This document shows, in pieces, positions 14,027-25,998 of a stretch of 64,000 nt of DNA. The first letter of the stretch is position 1, and each line of letters starts with the position of its first letter. The position numbers were made by a program, and so were the translations under genes. This stretch comes from Tetrahymena thermophila SB210 (lineage: Eukaryota > Ciliophora > Oligohymenophorea > Hymenostomatida > Tetrahymenidae), in the NCBI RefSeq assembly GCF_000189635.1, contig NW_002476012.1, positions 20,069 through 84,068 of the forward strand. Reading direction: 5' to 3'. The notes under the pieces were generated by a model. The model was given only the letters and a program-made list of their open reading frames with translations, was not told where the DNA came from and did no database searches.

Positions 14027-14637
14027 TTTCTTTTTCTCAACCTTTTTTTTTTAATTTATTATTATTATTAATTATTATTTGATTTTTTCCTTATTCAATA
14101 TAAATTACAATCAAAAACAATAAAAAATTAATTTCTTATGAATACTGTAAAACTAATTTTCTGACGCCAAATTAAAAAAATTAAATTTTGGCATTCTTTT
14201 GATTAACCAAAATTTTGATTAATTTAAATCAAAAAATAGAAAAAAATTCAAAGTAAGAAATTGTGTTATTTGAAAAATTATATTGTTTTTTCAATTTATG
14301 TATCTTTATGATGCAATTAAAAACAAAATAACAAATATGTCAAAGATCAAACAAATATAACATTCATTCGCTTTTTTATCAAAAATAAATATAAATTGAA
14401 TTATATATTTACATGAATGCTTTTATTATATTTTCAAAAAGTATCATTTAAAAAATATAAAGTGTTTTTTTAATTAAAAAAATAATATAAGTATTTTATC
14501 AACAAAAAATTTATATAAAATATATCAATCAATCAATCAATACTATACTTTAATTAATTATTTTATTGATGAATAAAATGCGAAATATAATTTGGAAAAT
14601 ATTATCAAATCTTTTCGATTAAATTTCACTAAAAGCA
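14027..14637. other. Intergenic spacer between the two LRR block copies
   Basis: About 610 bp, very AT-rich, with runs of T, TTA repeats (14053-14082) and an ATCA repeat (14521-14540). It is 5' flank of the gene starting at 14026 and 3' flank of the gene ending at 14638. No coding sequence is supported. Confidence 0.7.
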
Positions 14638-16911
14638 TCAAATATGAATATCCTTAATAACTAATTTTCTCATTTTATGTATGTGCTCAAACATTATGAA
14701 TTTTTCAACTCTCTTTGGCCATACACTTTGATAACTATAATTATTTATATAATATAATTTTAATAATAAATAAAAACACTTTTTAATTTGATATTTTACT
14801 TTAAATCCAACTATAAAATAGTTAAGTTTTTGCAATTTATTAATTCTGATCCTAAGAAATTAAACACTGCCATGTCAATCTGATTTTAGCTTTTTTAGAA
14901 AATTTTACTATTAAAAACTATGAATTACTTAGCTAAGCTTTATAATATATAAAACTAATTTTAATGTTATTATTTTTTGCATTAAGCAAATCATCAACAA
15001 ATACTCCATCTGAAAAATTTTTTTTAAATTAAAGCTAACTCTAAAATTAATCAAACTAAATTTTTCTTAAAATAATAAAATTATAAATGTTCTAATTTTA
15101 CAAAAAGCTTATAATCAGATGATTTAATTTTGCACACTTAGCTAATCCTTCTGATAGTGTAAAAATTCCTTCTTCTCTGATAAAATTTTTCCTATTAAAA
15201 TCATATTTACTTATTTGTTCGTATTCGTTTGTTTATTTTAATAAAATTTTTTATTTCTAAAATAAAAAATAAATAAAATAATGAAAGTATTTTAATTTAT
15301 AATTTGAAACAATTATTAAATGTTCTACTATAAATTGAGGTTTAAATAGACTAAATTTTAAGATTTTTTTAATCCTTCACCTAAGGCAGATACCGCTGTA
15401 CTATCAATCTTGCATTCACTAAAAACATTTATTTTAGATGAGTTTTAGAAATGTTAGTATTTTACCTTAAATCTATTGATACTTTTTCAAGTTAATTAGA
15501 GTTTTATAGTATGTAACCCAAACTTTAAACTGTATCGAGTGAAAATTAGCATTAACTTTATTTTTTAAATAAATAAATTAATTTTAAAAAATCATCTTAA
15601 TTTAAAGTATTTTTTTATATTAAATAAACTTGTATTAACCAAGTTTGATTATTAATAGATACCATATTCTTATAGAATCCATTTACAAAATTTTGTAATT
15701 TATTTACTCAAATTAATTTTAGTGTATCTATCAATAAATTTATTTTTAATAAGTGTTAATCTTCCTCAAAAATAAAAAATATATTAAATATTAATACTTT
15801 AAATCTATATCAAATTCTTTTAGATTTCTAAATTCTGTAAGGTTTAAGCCAAATCCTTCTGTTTATTCATTCACATCACCAAACTTATTTTCTCTATTTA
15901 TAAAATAAAAAGAAATATCTAATAAGAAAATAAACATTTTTTTAATGAATAATGTTCTCTTTAAGTATTTATTTATTTAAATTAAAATTTTAAGTAGATT
16001 TAGTTTATTTCCATAAATCATATTTGAATATTGCTTCAAAATGTTATTTAATTTATTAAAGAAAATAATTTATTTGTTTACCTAAAATTAAGTTTCAACT
16101 TTTCAAGACTCATTGAACTTCCTAGTCCTTTGAATAATTAATTGGCTGTTATACTATCTATATTATTTTTTCTTTTAATAGAAATTAATATTTAGATAAT
16201 GATAGATAAATTATAAAAGATACCTTAAATCAAAATCAACTATTTTTAGATTTTAACTATTTTTTAAGCCACTACAAAAGTCAGATACCTCTTCTTAAAA
16301 TTTAAAAGCGTTATATCTAAAATTTTTAAATTAAAATATTACTTTTAACTGTATAATATCAAATTTTTTACCTTAAATCTAATTTTAGAGTTGAAATAGT
16401 TTAACTTTTGCCTAATCCATGGCAGAAACTAGAAATCCATTACTAATTAACTTTATTATTTCTAATAGAAAAATTTTATATTAATCATTTAAATTTATTA
16501 ACAAACTTCAATTAATAATGATTTGAAAATAAAACTGTTATTACTGTAAAGAAATCTGTAAAATATTGAGACTAGAGCTCATTCCTAATCCTGTGCCTAA
16601 GCTTTTGTCTCCATTACCACCGATATAGTTGCAACTTTAGATATTTTTAATACTTAATCATAGTTATATTAATTATCTTCTTACTCCAAATTTAGATTTA
16701 AATTTTTGAGATTAGGGCATTTTGCTAATCCAGATCCTAATCCAAATAATCCAATGTCGTTAATGCTGTTTCCACTTTTAATTAAAAATATTTAAGTAAT
16801 AAAATTAATAATTTACAGCCTTAAAAAAATTATTAACTAAACTCTAAAATTAATATTAAAATGAATACCGTAATCCTACTTAAATTAGAATTATTTATGA
16901 TCAACCAACAT
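14638..16911 (-). CDS. LRR protein, complete (copy 2, gene a)
   Basis: Eleven exons: start exon 16817-16911 (ATG at 16911, MLVDHKQFQFKQDYG), nine LRR exons (16685-16774, 16545-16634, 16372-16461, 16224-16316, 16082-16171, 15798-15893, 15329-15418, 15102-15191, 14800-14889) and last exon 14638-14710 ending KMRKLVIKDIHI and TGA. Total 987 bp, about 328 residues. All junctions are GT-AG and all fall after the second base of a codon. The repeats follow the pattern GLGxGLxKCxNLxxLxL. It starts only about 50 bp beyond the stop of the next gene on the same strand, so it lies head-to-tail with it. It is the tandem duplicate of 9866-11936. A cytoplasmic protein-binding scaffold is likely; the partner is unknown. 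Confidence 0.82.
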
Positions 16912-16959
16912 CACTCAAAAATAAAAAATTAAGGAATTTAAATAGCAAAAAAGCCGAAT

Positions 16960-18727
16960 TCATTATTAAAAATCTATTATTAAAGTTTAAGGTATGCTGG
17001 ATGATGGATTTTATTTAGCTAAAAATTTAAATAAATTTGTATTATTAAATATTTATGCATCAGAAAAATAATGATAAAGTAGAACTTTTGTTAATTCCAG
17101 TAAATAATATAGTGAAACTTGAGTAACAACTTTTACTTGCAAATAATCTTCGCTTCCGAAAATAAATTTATCATAAATTATTAATCTCTGAACTCTGCTT
17201 ATATTTTTCAGTTTTAATTTGATGTTTTTTATATTTGCATATTTAGTTTTATAAATTTTTTGGCCTGATTGAAAATTAAAATAAAATAAAAAACCTTAAG
17301 TTGATATTTATGTATTATAAACATCTATTGTTTCCTAACTTGTTCCCTATTTCACTCACACCTTTATTGCTTATGTGATTCAAGCTTTTAATTCAATAAA
17401 AAGAACAATTGCGAAACATATTAAAATGAGCATTTGTTACAATAGATTAAGGTATAGATTTTCTAGCTTTTAGAAATTGCCAATTGCTGAACTCAAAGCA
17501 GATATTCCTTAATCACAAATATTGTTTTAACTATTTATAAAATATAATTTATTTATTTATTTATTATTATTAAGAAAGTCAAATATATTTTCTCTTCTAA
17601 AAAACTAATAAACTAATTAGTAAGTTAGACCATTTTTTTTTAGTTAATGAAAAAATAATTAAACCTTAAATCAAGAGTAAGATTTTAAATATTATTCAGA
17701 TTTTTAAATCCTGAGCTGAAATTTGCCAATCCTAGATCCTAAATATTATTCTAGCTTTTATTAATAATTTAAAATAAGTTTACTTTTCAATAATAAATTT
17801 TATTCTAAAAAATAAATGGAAAAACATGGGTTTAGTTTTTAAGATGAAATTCATTTAAAAAACAAGTAAAAATGTTAAAAAGAGCTTTAGTACCTTAATG
17901 ATATCTTTAAATTGTTTAAATTTTAACAGTTTCCTAAAGATTTGCCCAAATAAGAAGCTCCATTATCGCAGATGTAGTTATACCTTTTATTTATTTTGAA
18001 AAAGATGTTTGTTTAAAAATATTGATAAAAATTATTTTGTTTTTTACTATTTTTGAAGTAAAATAAGTAAAATTTGTTTACATCTAACTCAAAAAAATTA
18101 AACTAATTTTGAAAAATGATTACTTTAAAAAGAGAGTCAAATCTGCAAGATTTAAACAGTTTTCTAATCCAGAACAAAATCCAAAAACTCCTTTATCACT
18201 CAGCTAATTCTCACTTTAAAATAAGGAATTTTAATTTTGATTAGTAAAGAAATATCTAATTGGTTTTAATTTAAGTGATTCTCAATTAAAATGGCTAATA
18301 TAATTTCAATAAAAAGATAAAACTCTTTAAGATTGAAGAATTTTTAGGCATTTTTTAATTAAATAAATTCTATGCAAAATAAATACTCTAAGTTAAGTAT
18401 CAATTGTTTTAAATTAGAACTGTTCCTTAATCCTCTCCCTAAATCCTCTGCTTGTTTGCTCTCAAATAAATTTGATCTTTTGTTATGAATAATTATTTTA
18501 ACAATCTTAATATTAATTAAAAATTATCAAACTTTTTCAATAATAAAGCAAATACAAGTGCGTATTTTCTTTAAAAAAATTTACCTTAGCTGTAGCTCAA
18601 GGTTATAAATGTTGGTTTATTTTGATTATAAAAACTATTAATTAAAAATATTAATATTTTGACTGCTAAATTCTTTATTGATTACATTTTGTAAAACAAA
18701 ATATTATTAATTATGTTCTTCAATCAT
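16960..18727 (-). CDS. LRR protein, complete, C-terminally extended (copy 2, gene b)
   Basis: Start exon 18585-18727 (MIEEHNQQYFVLQN, ending LELQLR), six 90-bp LRR exons (18387-18476, 18124-18213, 17894-17983, 17665-17754, 17441-17530, 17295-17384) and last exon 16960-17194. Total 918 bp, about 305 residues. The last exon carries the family tail VQRLIIYDKFIFGS, but where its twin at 12322 has TGA this copy lacks one base at the stop. The frame runs on for about 63 more codons to TGA at 16960-16962. The extension is rich in aromatic and aliphatic residues and may be non-functional. All junctions fit the family phase. The gene is divergent from the membrane-protein gene at 19965. Confidence 0.8.
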
Positions 18728-19964
18728 TTTCTTTTTCTCAATTTATTGAATTATTTTAATTTATTATTATTATTATGAATTATTATTTGATTGTTTTTTA
18801 TTCAATTTAAATGAAAATCAAGAAATCTAAAAGATCTTAATTTCTTATGAATACTGTAAAAACTAATTTTCTGCCGCCAAAAATTAAAAAAATTAAATTT
18901 TGGCATTCTTTTTAAATAAATCATTAATTTTTATCTCCTTCAAATTTTACTTTACTTTTATGAGGATTTGAGGTAAACTATTAAAATAATTATTTTAAAA
19001 AATATATTTTACCAAATTTAATTTACTCTTTAACTCAATTGATTTTGTTTGCAAGGTTCAATTAATTTGCTTAATTTAGTAAGCAGAAACTTTATCTATT
19101 TATTACGTAATTTATTGATTAGATATACTAAAAAAGATCATCATTACAAAAATTATTACTATCAATTTGTTTTGCAAGTTTTTTAACTAAATTAAAAAGT
19201 TAAGCTTTATTAAAGAAAATGATATAATTAATTACATTAATATTTATATTAAATGGCGAGTTTTCATTAGGTTACATAAAACCACAAAAATAAATGATAA
19301 AAAATCATTAAAATAGTATTTTATTTTGATTAAAAATTGAGGAAGATATCAATTATTAATATTATTTATTTATTAATAATTATGTCTGCTAATATCTAGG
19401 AAGACAAAAGAAAAGCTCTTTCTTTTTACAGCTAAACATTTTTATTAGTTTAAGAAACTATTGAGCTTTTAGTTAAATTCTGTTCATAGCGCAAAAGAAT
19501 AAATGATCAATTTAACTACATTTATTCAAGAAGCAATAGCCAAATTTAATTATTTAGCAACTAATTTATCCTATGTCAAAATAATGAGCAGTTTGATAAA
19601 ATTTTAATATTGTTTTTTATATAATATGCAAAAAATTTACTTTATAAGAGAAAATAAGAAAATGATAAAATTTTCAAATTTTTATTAGCCTTACAATTGA
19701 CACACAAATTCAATGTTTTATTTCTTTGTTATAATCATAAAAGATATCTAAATATAAAGAAAATAGTTGATTTAATAAAAATCAAACAAACATCACTTTT
19801 AATTAAATTCTAATTAAATTTTTATTAGTTCTTTGGAAAGAAAATATTTATCAAAAAAAGCAGTATCATTATTTTTTATTCAATTACTTGCTTTATAAAT
19901 TTGATTAACTAGTTTGTTTAAATAAATAATTAATTAAATAAATAAATAATAACAAAAAAAAACA
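18728..19964. other. Divergent intergenic region
   Basis: About 1.2 kb between the start of an LRR gene (-) and the start of the 1,131-residue membrane protein (+), so it must hold both promoters. A second copy lies at 25112-25998. The only coding candidate is the open frame starting at 19382, listed separately. The sequence just upstream of ATG 19965 is a run of A-rich tetranucleotides, typical of ciliate 5' leaders. Confidence 0.65.
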
Positions 19965-20083
19965 ATGATAAAAACATTCATTTTTACTTTATTAAGTTTA
20001 ATTAATATTTGTTTATGCTAAACGAATAGCACGCAGCTAATTTTCTAAATACTATAAGAATAAGGTGTAGAATTTGCTTATGA
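19382..20083 (+). CDS. Uncertain open frame upstream of and overlapping the membrane-protein gene
   Basis: With TGA as the only stop, ATG 19382 opens 233 codons to TGA 20081-20083, overlapping the next gene's start in another frame. The first 80 residues look protein-like (MSANIQEDKRKALSFYSQTF; LLVKFCSQRKRINDQFNYIY). The second copy of the region (from ATG 25432) matches from the LLVKF segment on at the amino-acid level but has a one-base deletion near its start. The rest is low-complexity and may be chance. A single-stop code makes long random frames common, so this could be an eroded gene, a spliced 5' exon or noise. I do not recognise a family. Confidence 0.25.
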
Positions 20084-23000
20084 GGGAAATAAATTCATAA
20101 TAAACGGAACTTAGCATTCAAATATTATATTTCATCTTGAAAATATTACTATTTATGATTATTTCATAATTGAAAATTAAGAGGAATTTAAGATAACTTT
20201 TCAACTGTTCTCCTTGAGAGATGTTATAATTGATATAAAGAACTAGAGTTTATTTTAATTAAAAAAAATAAATACTTTTTTAATAGCATAACTTTAATTT
20301 GATAATGTAACAATAGAATCTCCTTTTTTAACAGCTTAAAACTGTCATGTCATAGTATTTATAGGTGGATATATTATAAATAGTCATCTTTACTAAGGAT
20401 TTGCTCAATTATTAAATATTTACAATTTTTATATGGAAAGAAAGTTTGTAGATATAAATACCCTTCAAAGCTTAAATGAAAATTTTTTTAAATTTGACAA
20501 TATTGTGATTTTGGATATGAGAAACTGTACTTTTGGTGATTATTAGAATCCTTTTTATGAAAATATTAATTAGAATAGTTCTTAAGAGATTAATTAATAA
20601 GTTTCCAAACAAAAAATTAAAAATTAAGCTAGGAGCGAGAATAAAAATAATGAATATCTAAATTTTATTGAATTAAAAATGATAAAAGAAGAAAAAGAAG
20701 ATTGCAGTGTTATATATGAATTTGAAGATATAAATGCAAACTTTGAAGGCTTAAACTTAAGATTTATTATTATATTATAAGGTACTAATTATTGTAAAAT
20801 TAATATTATGGATTGTTAATTTAAGAATATGAAGAGTTTAGATTCAGGAGGCTGCTTTAGTAATTAAGCTTCTGCTGTGCTTATATTTACAAATACAGTT
20901 TTTGACTCTTGCTAAAGTGGTATGTTTGGTGGTGCTTTGTATAGTAGTAGCTTAAAAGTAACAGATCAGCTTATCATTAAAAATTCTAAAAGTAAAATAG
21001 GTGGAGGAGCATTTCTAGGCTCTCAATCTTGCGCCGGCAACGTAAATGATTTAGAAAAAATTAACTTTTTTAATGATAGCAATGCAGCTACTATTTCTTC
21101 TCAACAATATTTTAAATGCACTAATTAGCCTGATTATAATAAAATGCCTTCATGCAATCTATTTGAATTAGATTCTATATTTTAATTAAATACTGAATTA
21201 GTAAATACCTAATATTATTAAGTCTAGTCTGAAGTAAAAATAAAAGATATGGGATCATTTCCTATTATTTATTATAGTACATTATTTTAAAATATGATAT
21301 ATGTATTAAGATTAAGAGTAGAATATTAATGTCCAGAGAAATAACTTCCATAAATATGTAGTATTAGGGAATTTAATGAAGACCAATCAATAGGAAATCT
21401 CTATAATTTTATTGATGATAATGAAAAATAATATTTTTATAATTTCGAAATACCTAACGCAAATTATCCTTATCTTTTGACTAGCTATTCAGAATATTTT
21501 GATTGTAAACTAAAAGGTTATGCTTTTATTTTTAGATTACACCTTTTAATAAAGGATAGTTCTTTTTGTACACTTAATACAAGAAAGGGCTGTTATAATC
21601 CAACAAATTTGTGTATATAAGGAATGTAATAAATTTTTAATTTACAGCAATAGTAAATGTAATGCAAATACTGTGATATTGGAACTTTCAAAGACCAATC
21701 AACTGATCGATGTGAAGTATGTAGCACAGAAAAGTTTGATAAATGTTATGCAAATGATTCTTACTTAAAATAAAATTTTTGGAGACCTTATAATTCTAAT
21801 TATAATGATATTTATTTTTGTTAGTTAAATTAGAAAAGTTGTTAGGGTAGTAATAGGTCTGGATATGGAAACGATTTATGTTCTGAAGGTTATATTGGAG
21901 CTTAATGCTTAACGTGTGATATTAATGGCGAATTTTGGAATGGATAATATGGATAGTAAGGCTACTTTTAATGTGTTAAGTGCAGTTCTCTCAGCAATAA
22001 TGATACATTTGTTTACTTATCATTAGCTACAATTCTTTTCGTATTTTTCTTCACAATAATAAGTAGCTTTAGAAGGATGAGAAAGTAAGTCTACAGAAGA
22101 TACCTTTCTTTCTATATGAAAAAGATATACATAGGATCCAGTTTTATAAGATAGAGTTAGGCTTCTGTCTATACTAAAATTCTCATGTTTAATTTTTAGA
22201 TGTATCTCTTGACTTACTATTTTGTTGATTTCGAAAAATATGATTCTTCTATTCATAGTAATATTTACAACTTATTTAATCCGTTATAAAACTCAGGTGG
22301 AATTTCATAGGATTGTTTTCTCAAATAATACTTTCCAACTAGTGAAAATTTAGGATTTATCAAATTATTGATTTCAATAATTTCTCCTCTAATTTTAAAT
22401 ATTTTCTTTTGGTTGATACTATCACTTTATAGCCAAAAAAAAAAAAAATTTTACAATTTTTTAATGATAAACAGTTTTACTTACAGCATTATTTTTATCT
22501 TTTAATCACCAATAATTTAGTACTCTGTTGAATCCTTAACATGCATTAAGTTATCTTCAAATGAGGAATATTTAATGATCAACACAAGAATTAACTGTAA
22601 AGATAATTATTGGATAAGTAAAATGACGTATTTGAGTATTGGAGCTCTAATTTTTTACATTTTATTCATTCCAATTTACATTTTTAGATACATATTTGTT
22701 AATAGAAAAAAGCTTGAAAACAGTAAGATGCTGATTGCATTTGGTTTCATATACGATGAATATAAAAGACAATACTATTATTGGTAATTTATAAAATTGC
22801 TGCTCACAACATTATTATCTGTATTAGTTTCATTTGGTAAAACTCATATAATCTTATGTTGCTAAATATATTGCGCAATCCTGTGCATATACTCTGTTTT
22901 TTTAATATTCTGCAAGCCATTCTAATAAATTTCTATGAATAAAGTAGAATTAGTTTCTATCATTTTATCAGTATTATACTTTCTATCATCAATCAGCTTA

Positions 23001-23360
23001 TAGTTGGAATTTAGTTCAGAGAATTAGTACGATTAATATCAAGTTGGCAGAATAATGTCAGAAATATTTTACTATTTAGTCTTAATTTGCTAATTTATTT
23101 TCTACCTTTATATCATCTGCTTGATCATATTATCTGTATTTTATACTTCAGTTTAAAAATTGTAAAAATTTTAAATTTTCTAGAGGCTTTTAAGACTATT
23201 TCCAAGAGCTAAACTTAAAGTGTATACTAAAGACCTTGAAATTAATTTGTAGAGATTTAGATAATTAGTTAGAGGTATAATTATGGATTAAAGTACAAAT
23301 CTTATTGCTGACGAAATATAAACTTTTTTAGTTTAAGAATATGAAATAAACTTATAATGA
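19965..23360 (+). CDS. Secreted-head, multipass membrane protein with GxIGxxC module (copy 1)
   Basis: Single exon, 1,131 residues, ATG 19965 to TGA 23358-23360. Residues 1-19 are a signal peptide ending CLC|QTN. Residues about 280-355 are a beta-helix-like stretch with SGGCFS, MFGGALYSS and IGGGAFLGS, a repeat style typical of pectin-lyase-fold proteins. A Cys-rich block at about 540-680 includes CKYCDIGTFKDQSTDRCEVC and GYIGAQCLTCD (residue 645 on). From about 682 there are roughly eight hydrophobic segments (TFVYLSLATILFVFFF first), then a charged tail. It corresponds to the C-terminal third of the 96-9509 protein without the propeller. A cell-surface location is likely; the function is unknown. 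It has a tandem copy at 25999-29388. Confidence 0.93.
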
Positions 23361-24176
23361 ATAAGGTATTTATTATGTATGTGATTTATGAGTAAATTTA
23401 TAAAGTTTATATACAAGAAGAAAATTAATTTTTAATTTAACAATATATTTTTTAAGAGTGTTAAAAATAGTTTCATGTTTAGAATTCACCAATACCTAGT
23501 GTTTGTATAGATACTTATTTTTTATAGATAATAAAATAATTCATTCAATCAGAGCAATATAATATAAAGTATATTATATTTATTAGTAACAAATAACTGT
23601 AGGTTTATAAATATCATAATAATTACTCTTAATGTCTTTTTTCTTGTTCTTTTATAAATAATCATCTTTTTTTGAGATTTTAAAAACTTTTATTTAAACA
23701 TTTGTAATTAAATAATTGAATGCAATCTGTTATTCTTGTTCTTAGAACCTACAAATTTATAATTATTGGGTATAACTTAATTACTATGCTTAAGCTGTAA
23801 CATTTATAAATACAAAGCTAGATTAAAATTAGTTTTTTTTCTAAAAATACATCAAATGATTAATAAGATTTATTAAAGATAATATAACATAAGTCACATT
23901 TTGTCAACGGTACTAAATCAGCATATTTGACTCATTTTTATATTAATATTTTTTAAATTACTTTTTTTTATAATTTACTTTAATTATCCATATATGGTAT
24001 AGGTTCATATATTAAGGCCTGTTTTTAAAAAATTTTAATATGGTTGAATTAAAAATATGAATAATTTTTAAGGAATTTAAATAGCAAAAATAACTGAATT
24101 TATTTATAAAAATCAAAGGTATGATTGATGGATTTTATTTAGTTAAAAATTTAAATAAATTTGTATTATTAAATAT
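23361..24176. other. Intergenic spacer
   Basis: About 0.8 kb of AT-rich sequence between the stop of the membrane protein (+) and the 3' end of an LRR pseudogene (-). I see no gene. It includes the junction of the tandem duplication: sequence right of about 24060 matches the region around 16920-17040. Confidence 0.65.
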
Positions 24177-25111
24177 TTATACATCAGATAAAGATTGATA
24201 AAGTAGAACTTTTTTTAACTTCTGTAAATAATTTTGTGAAGCTTGAGTAACAACTTTTACTTGCGAATAGTCTTTGCTTCCGAAAATAAATTTATCATAA
24301 ATTGTTAATCTCTGAACTTTGATTATACTTTTCAGTTTTAATTTGATGTTTTTTATGTTTGAATATATATTTAGTTTTCTATATTTTTTGGCTTGATTGA
24401 AAATTAAAATAAAATAAAAAATTTTAAGTTGATATTTATAAATTATAGACATCTATTGCTTCGTAAATTTTCCCTATTTCACTTTCACCTTTATTGATAA
24501 TGTGATTCAAGCTTTTAATTCATAAAAACAAAAGTTATGAATCATATTAAAATTATCATTTTTACAATAGATTAATATATCACTCAGCTAATTTTCACTT
24601 TGAAATAAGCAATTTAAATTTTGATTAGTAAAAATTTATCTAATTTGTTTTAATTTAAGCTACTATCTATTAAAATGGCTGATAAAATATCAAAAAAAAG
24701 ATAAAACCCTTTAAGATTGAAGAATATTTTAGGCATTTTTTAATTCATAAATTTTATGTAAAAATATACTTTAAGTAAAGTATCAACTGTTTTAAATTAG
24801 AACTGTTTCTTAATCCTTTCCCTTAATCCTCTGCTTATCTGCTCACAAATAGAATATCTTTTGTTTTGAATAATTATTTTAAATAATCTTAATATAATTT
24901 AAAAATGATGAAATTTTTACAACAGTAATAACACAAAATGTTAATTTTGTTTAAAAAAATTTGCCTAAGCTGTAGCTCAAGGTTATAAGTGTTGGTTTAT
25001 TTTGATTATAAAAACTATTTATTAATTAAAAATATTAATATTTTGACTTCTAAATTCTTTATTGATTACATTTTGTAAAACAAAATATTATTAATTATGT
25101 TCTTCAATCAT
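24177..25111 (-). pseudogene. Deleted copy of LRR gene b
   Basis: This is a shortened third copy of the genes at 12322 and 16960. Recognisable pieces are the start exon (ATG at 25111, MIEEHNQQYFVLQN), the first LRR exon (about 24785-24860), a fragment of the second (about 24575), a fragment of the last LRR exon (about 24480-24510) and the last exon with KVQRLTIYDKFIFGS (about 24180-24330). The middle exons are deleted. The start exon carries four extra bases (a frameshift) and its donor is GC instead of GT. It lies between the two membrane-protein copies and was presumably duplicated with them, then decayed. Confidence 0.85.
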
Positions 25112-25998
25112 TTTCTTTTTCTAAATCTATTGAATTGTTTTAATTTATTATTATTTGATTGCTTCTTTATTGAATTTAAATGAAAATCAAGCAATCTAAA
25201 AAATTAATTCTTTATGAATATTGCAAATTTTTTAACTAAATCAAAAAGTTAAGCTTTGTTTAAGGAAATGGTATTATTATTAATTACATTAATATTTAAA
25301 TTAAATGGCGATTTTTCATCAGGTTGCATAAAACCACAAAAATAAAGATAAAAATCATTAAAATAGTATTTTAATCTAATGAAAAAGTGAGGAAGATATC
25401 AATTAAAACTATTATTTATTTATCAATAATTATGCCTTCTAATATTAGGAAGACATAAGAGAAGTTCTTTCTTTTTACAGCTTAACAATTTTATTTATTA
25501 AAGAAACATATTTAGCTTTTAGTTAAATTCTACTCATAGCGCAAAACAATAAAAGATAAATTTAATTACATTTATTATAACAGCATCAGCAAAATATAAT
25601 TATTTATCAATTAATTCATCATATATCAAAATAATGCGTAGTTTGATTAAATTTTAATATTATATAATATGCAAAAAATTTGCTTTATAGGAGAAAATAA
25701 GAAAATTATAAAATCTTCAAATTTGTATTAGCCTTGCAATTAACACACAAATTTAAAGGTTTATATTATAAAAGAAATCTAAAAAAAGAAAAATATTTGA
25801 TGTTAATAAAAATCACACATTCATCACTTTTAATTAAATTCTGATTAAATTCTTATTAGCTTTTTGGAAGAAAATTTTTATCAAAAAAAGTAGTACCAAT
25901 ACTTTTATTCAGTTGCTTGATATCTAAAAATTTGATTAACTTGTTTGTTTAAATAAGTAATTAATTAATTTAATAAATAATAATAATAATAAAAAACA
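25112..25998. other. Duplicate of the divergent intergenic region
   Basis: About 0.9 kb homologous to 18760-19964, with many small indels. It holds the putative promoter of the gene at 25999 and a degenerate copy of the 19382 open frame starting at ATG 25432, which has a frame difference within its first ten codons. Confidence 0.65.

Noticed and set aside
22023-22256. Minus-strand ORF, also seen at 28051-28284
   Set aside because: Antisense shadow of the membrane-protein genes; it is conserved only because the plus-strand coding sequence is.
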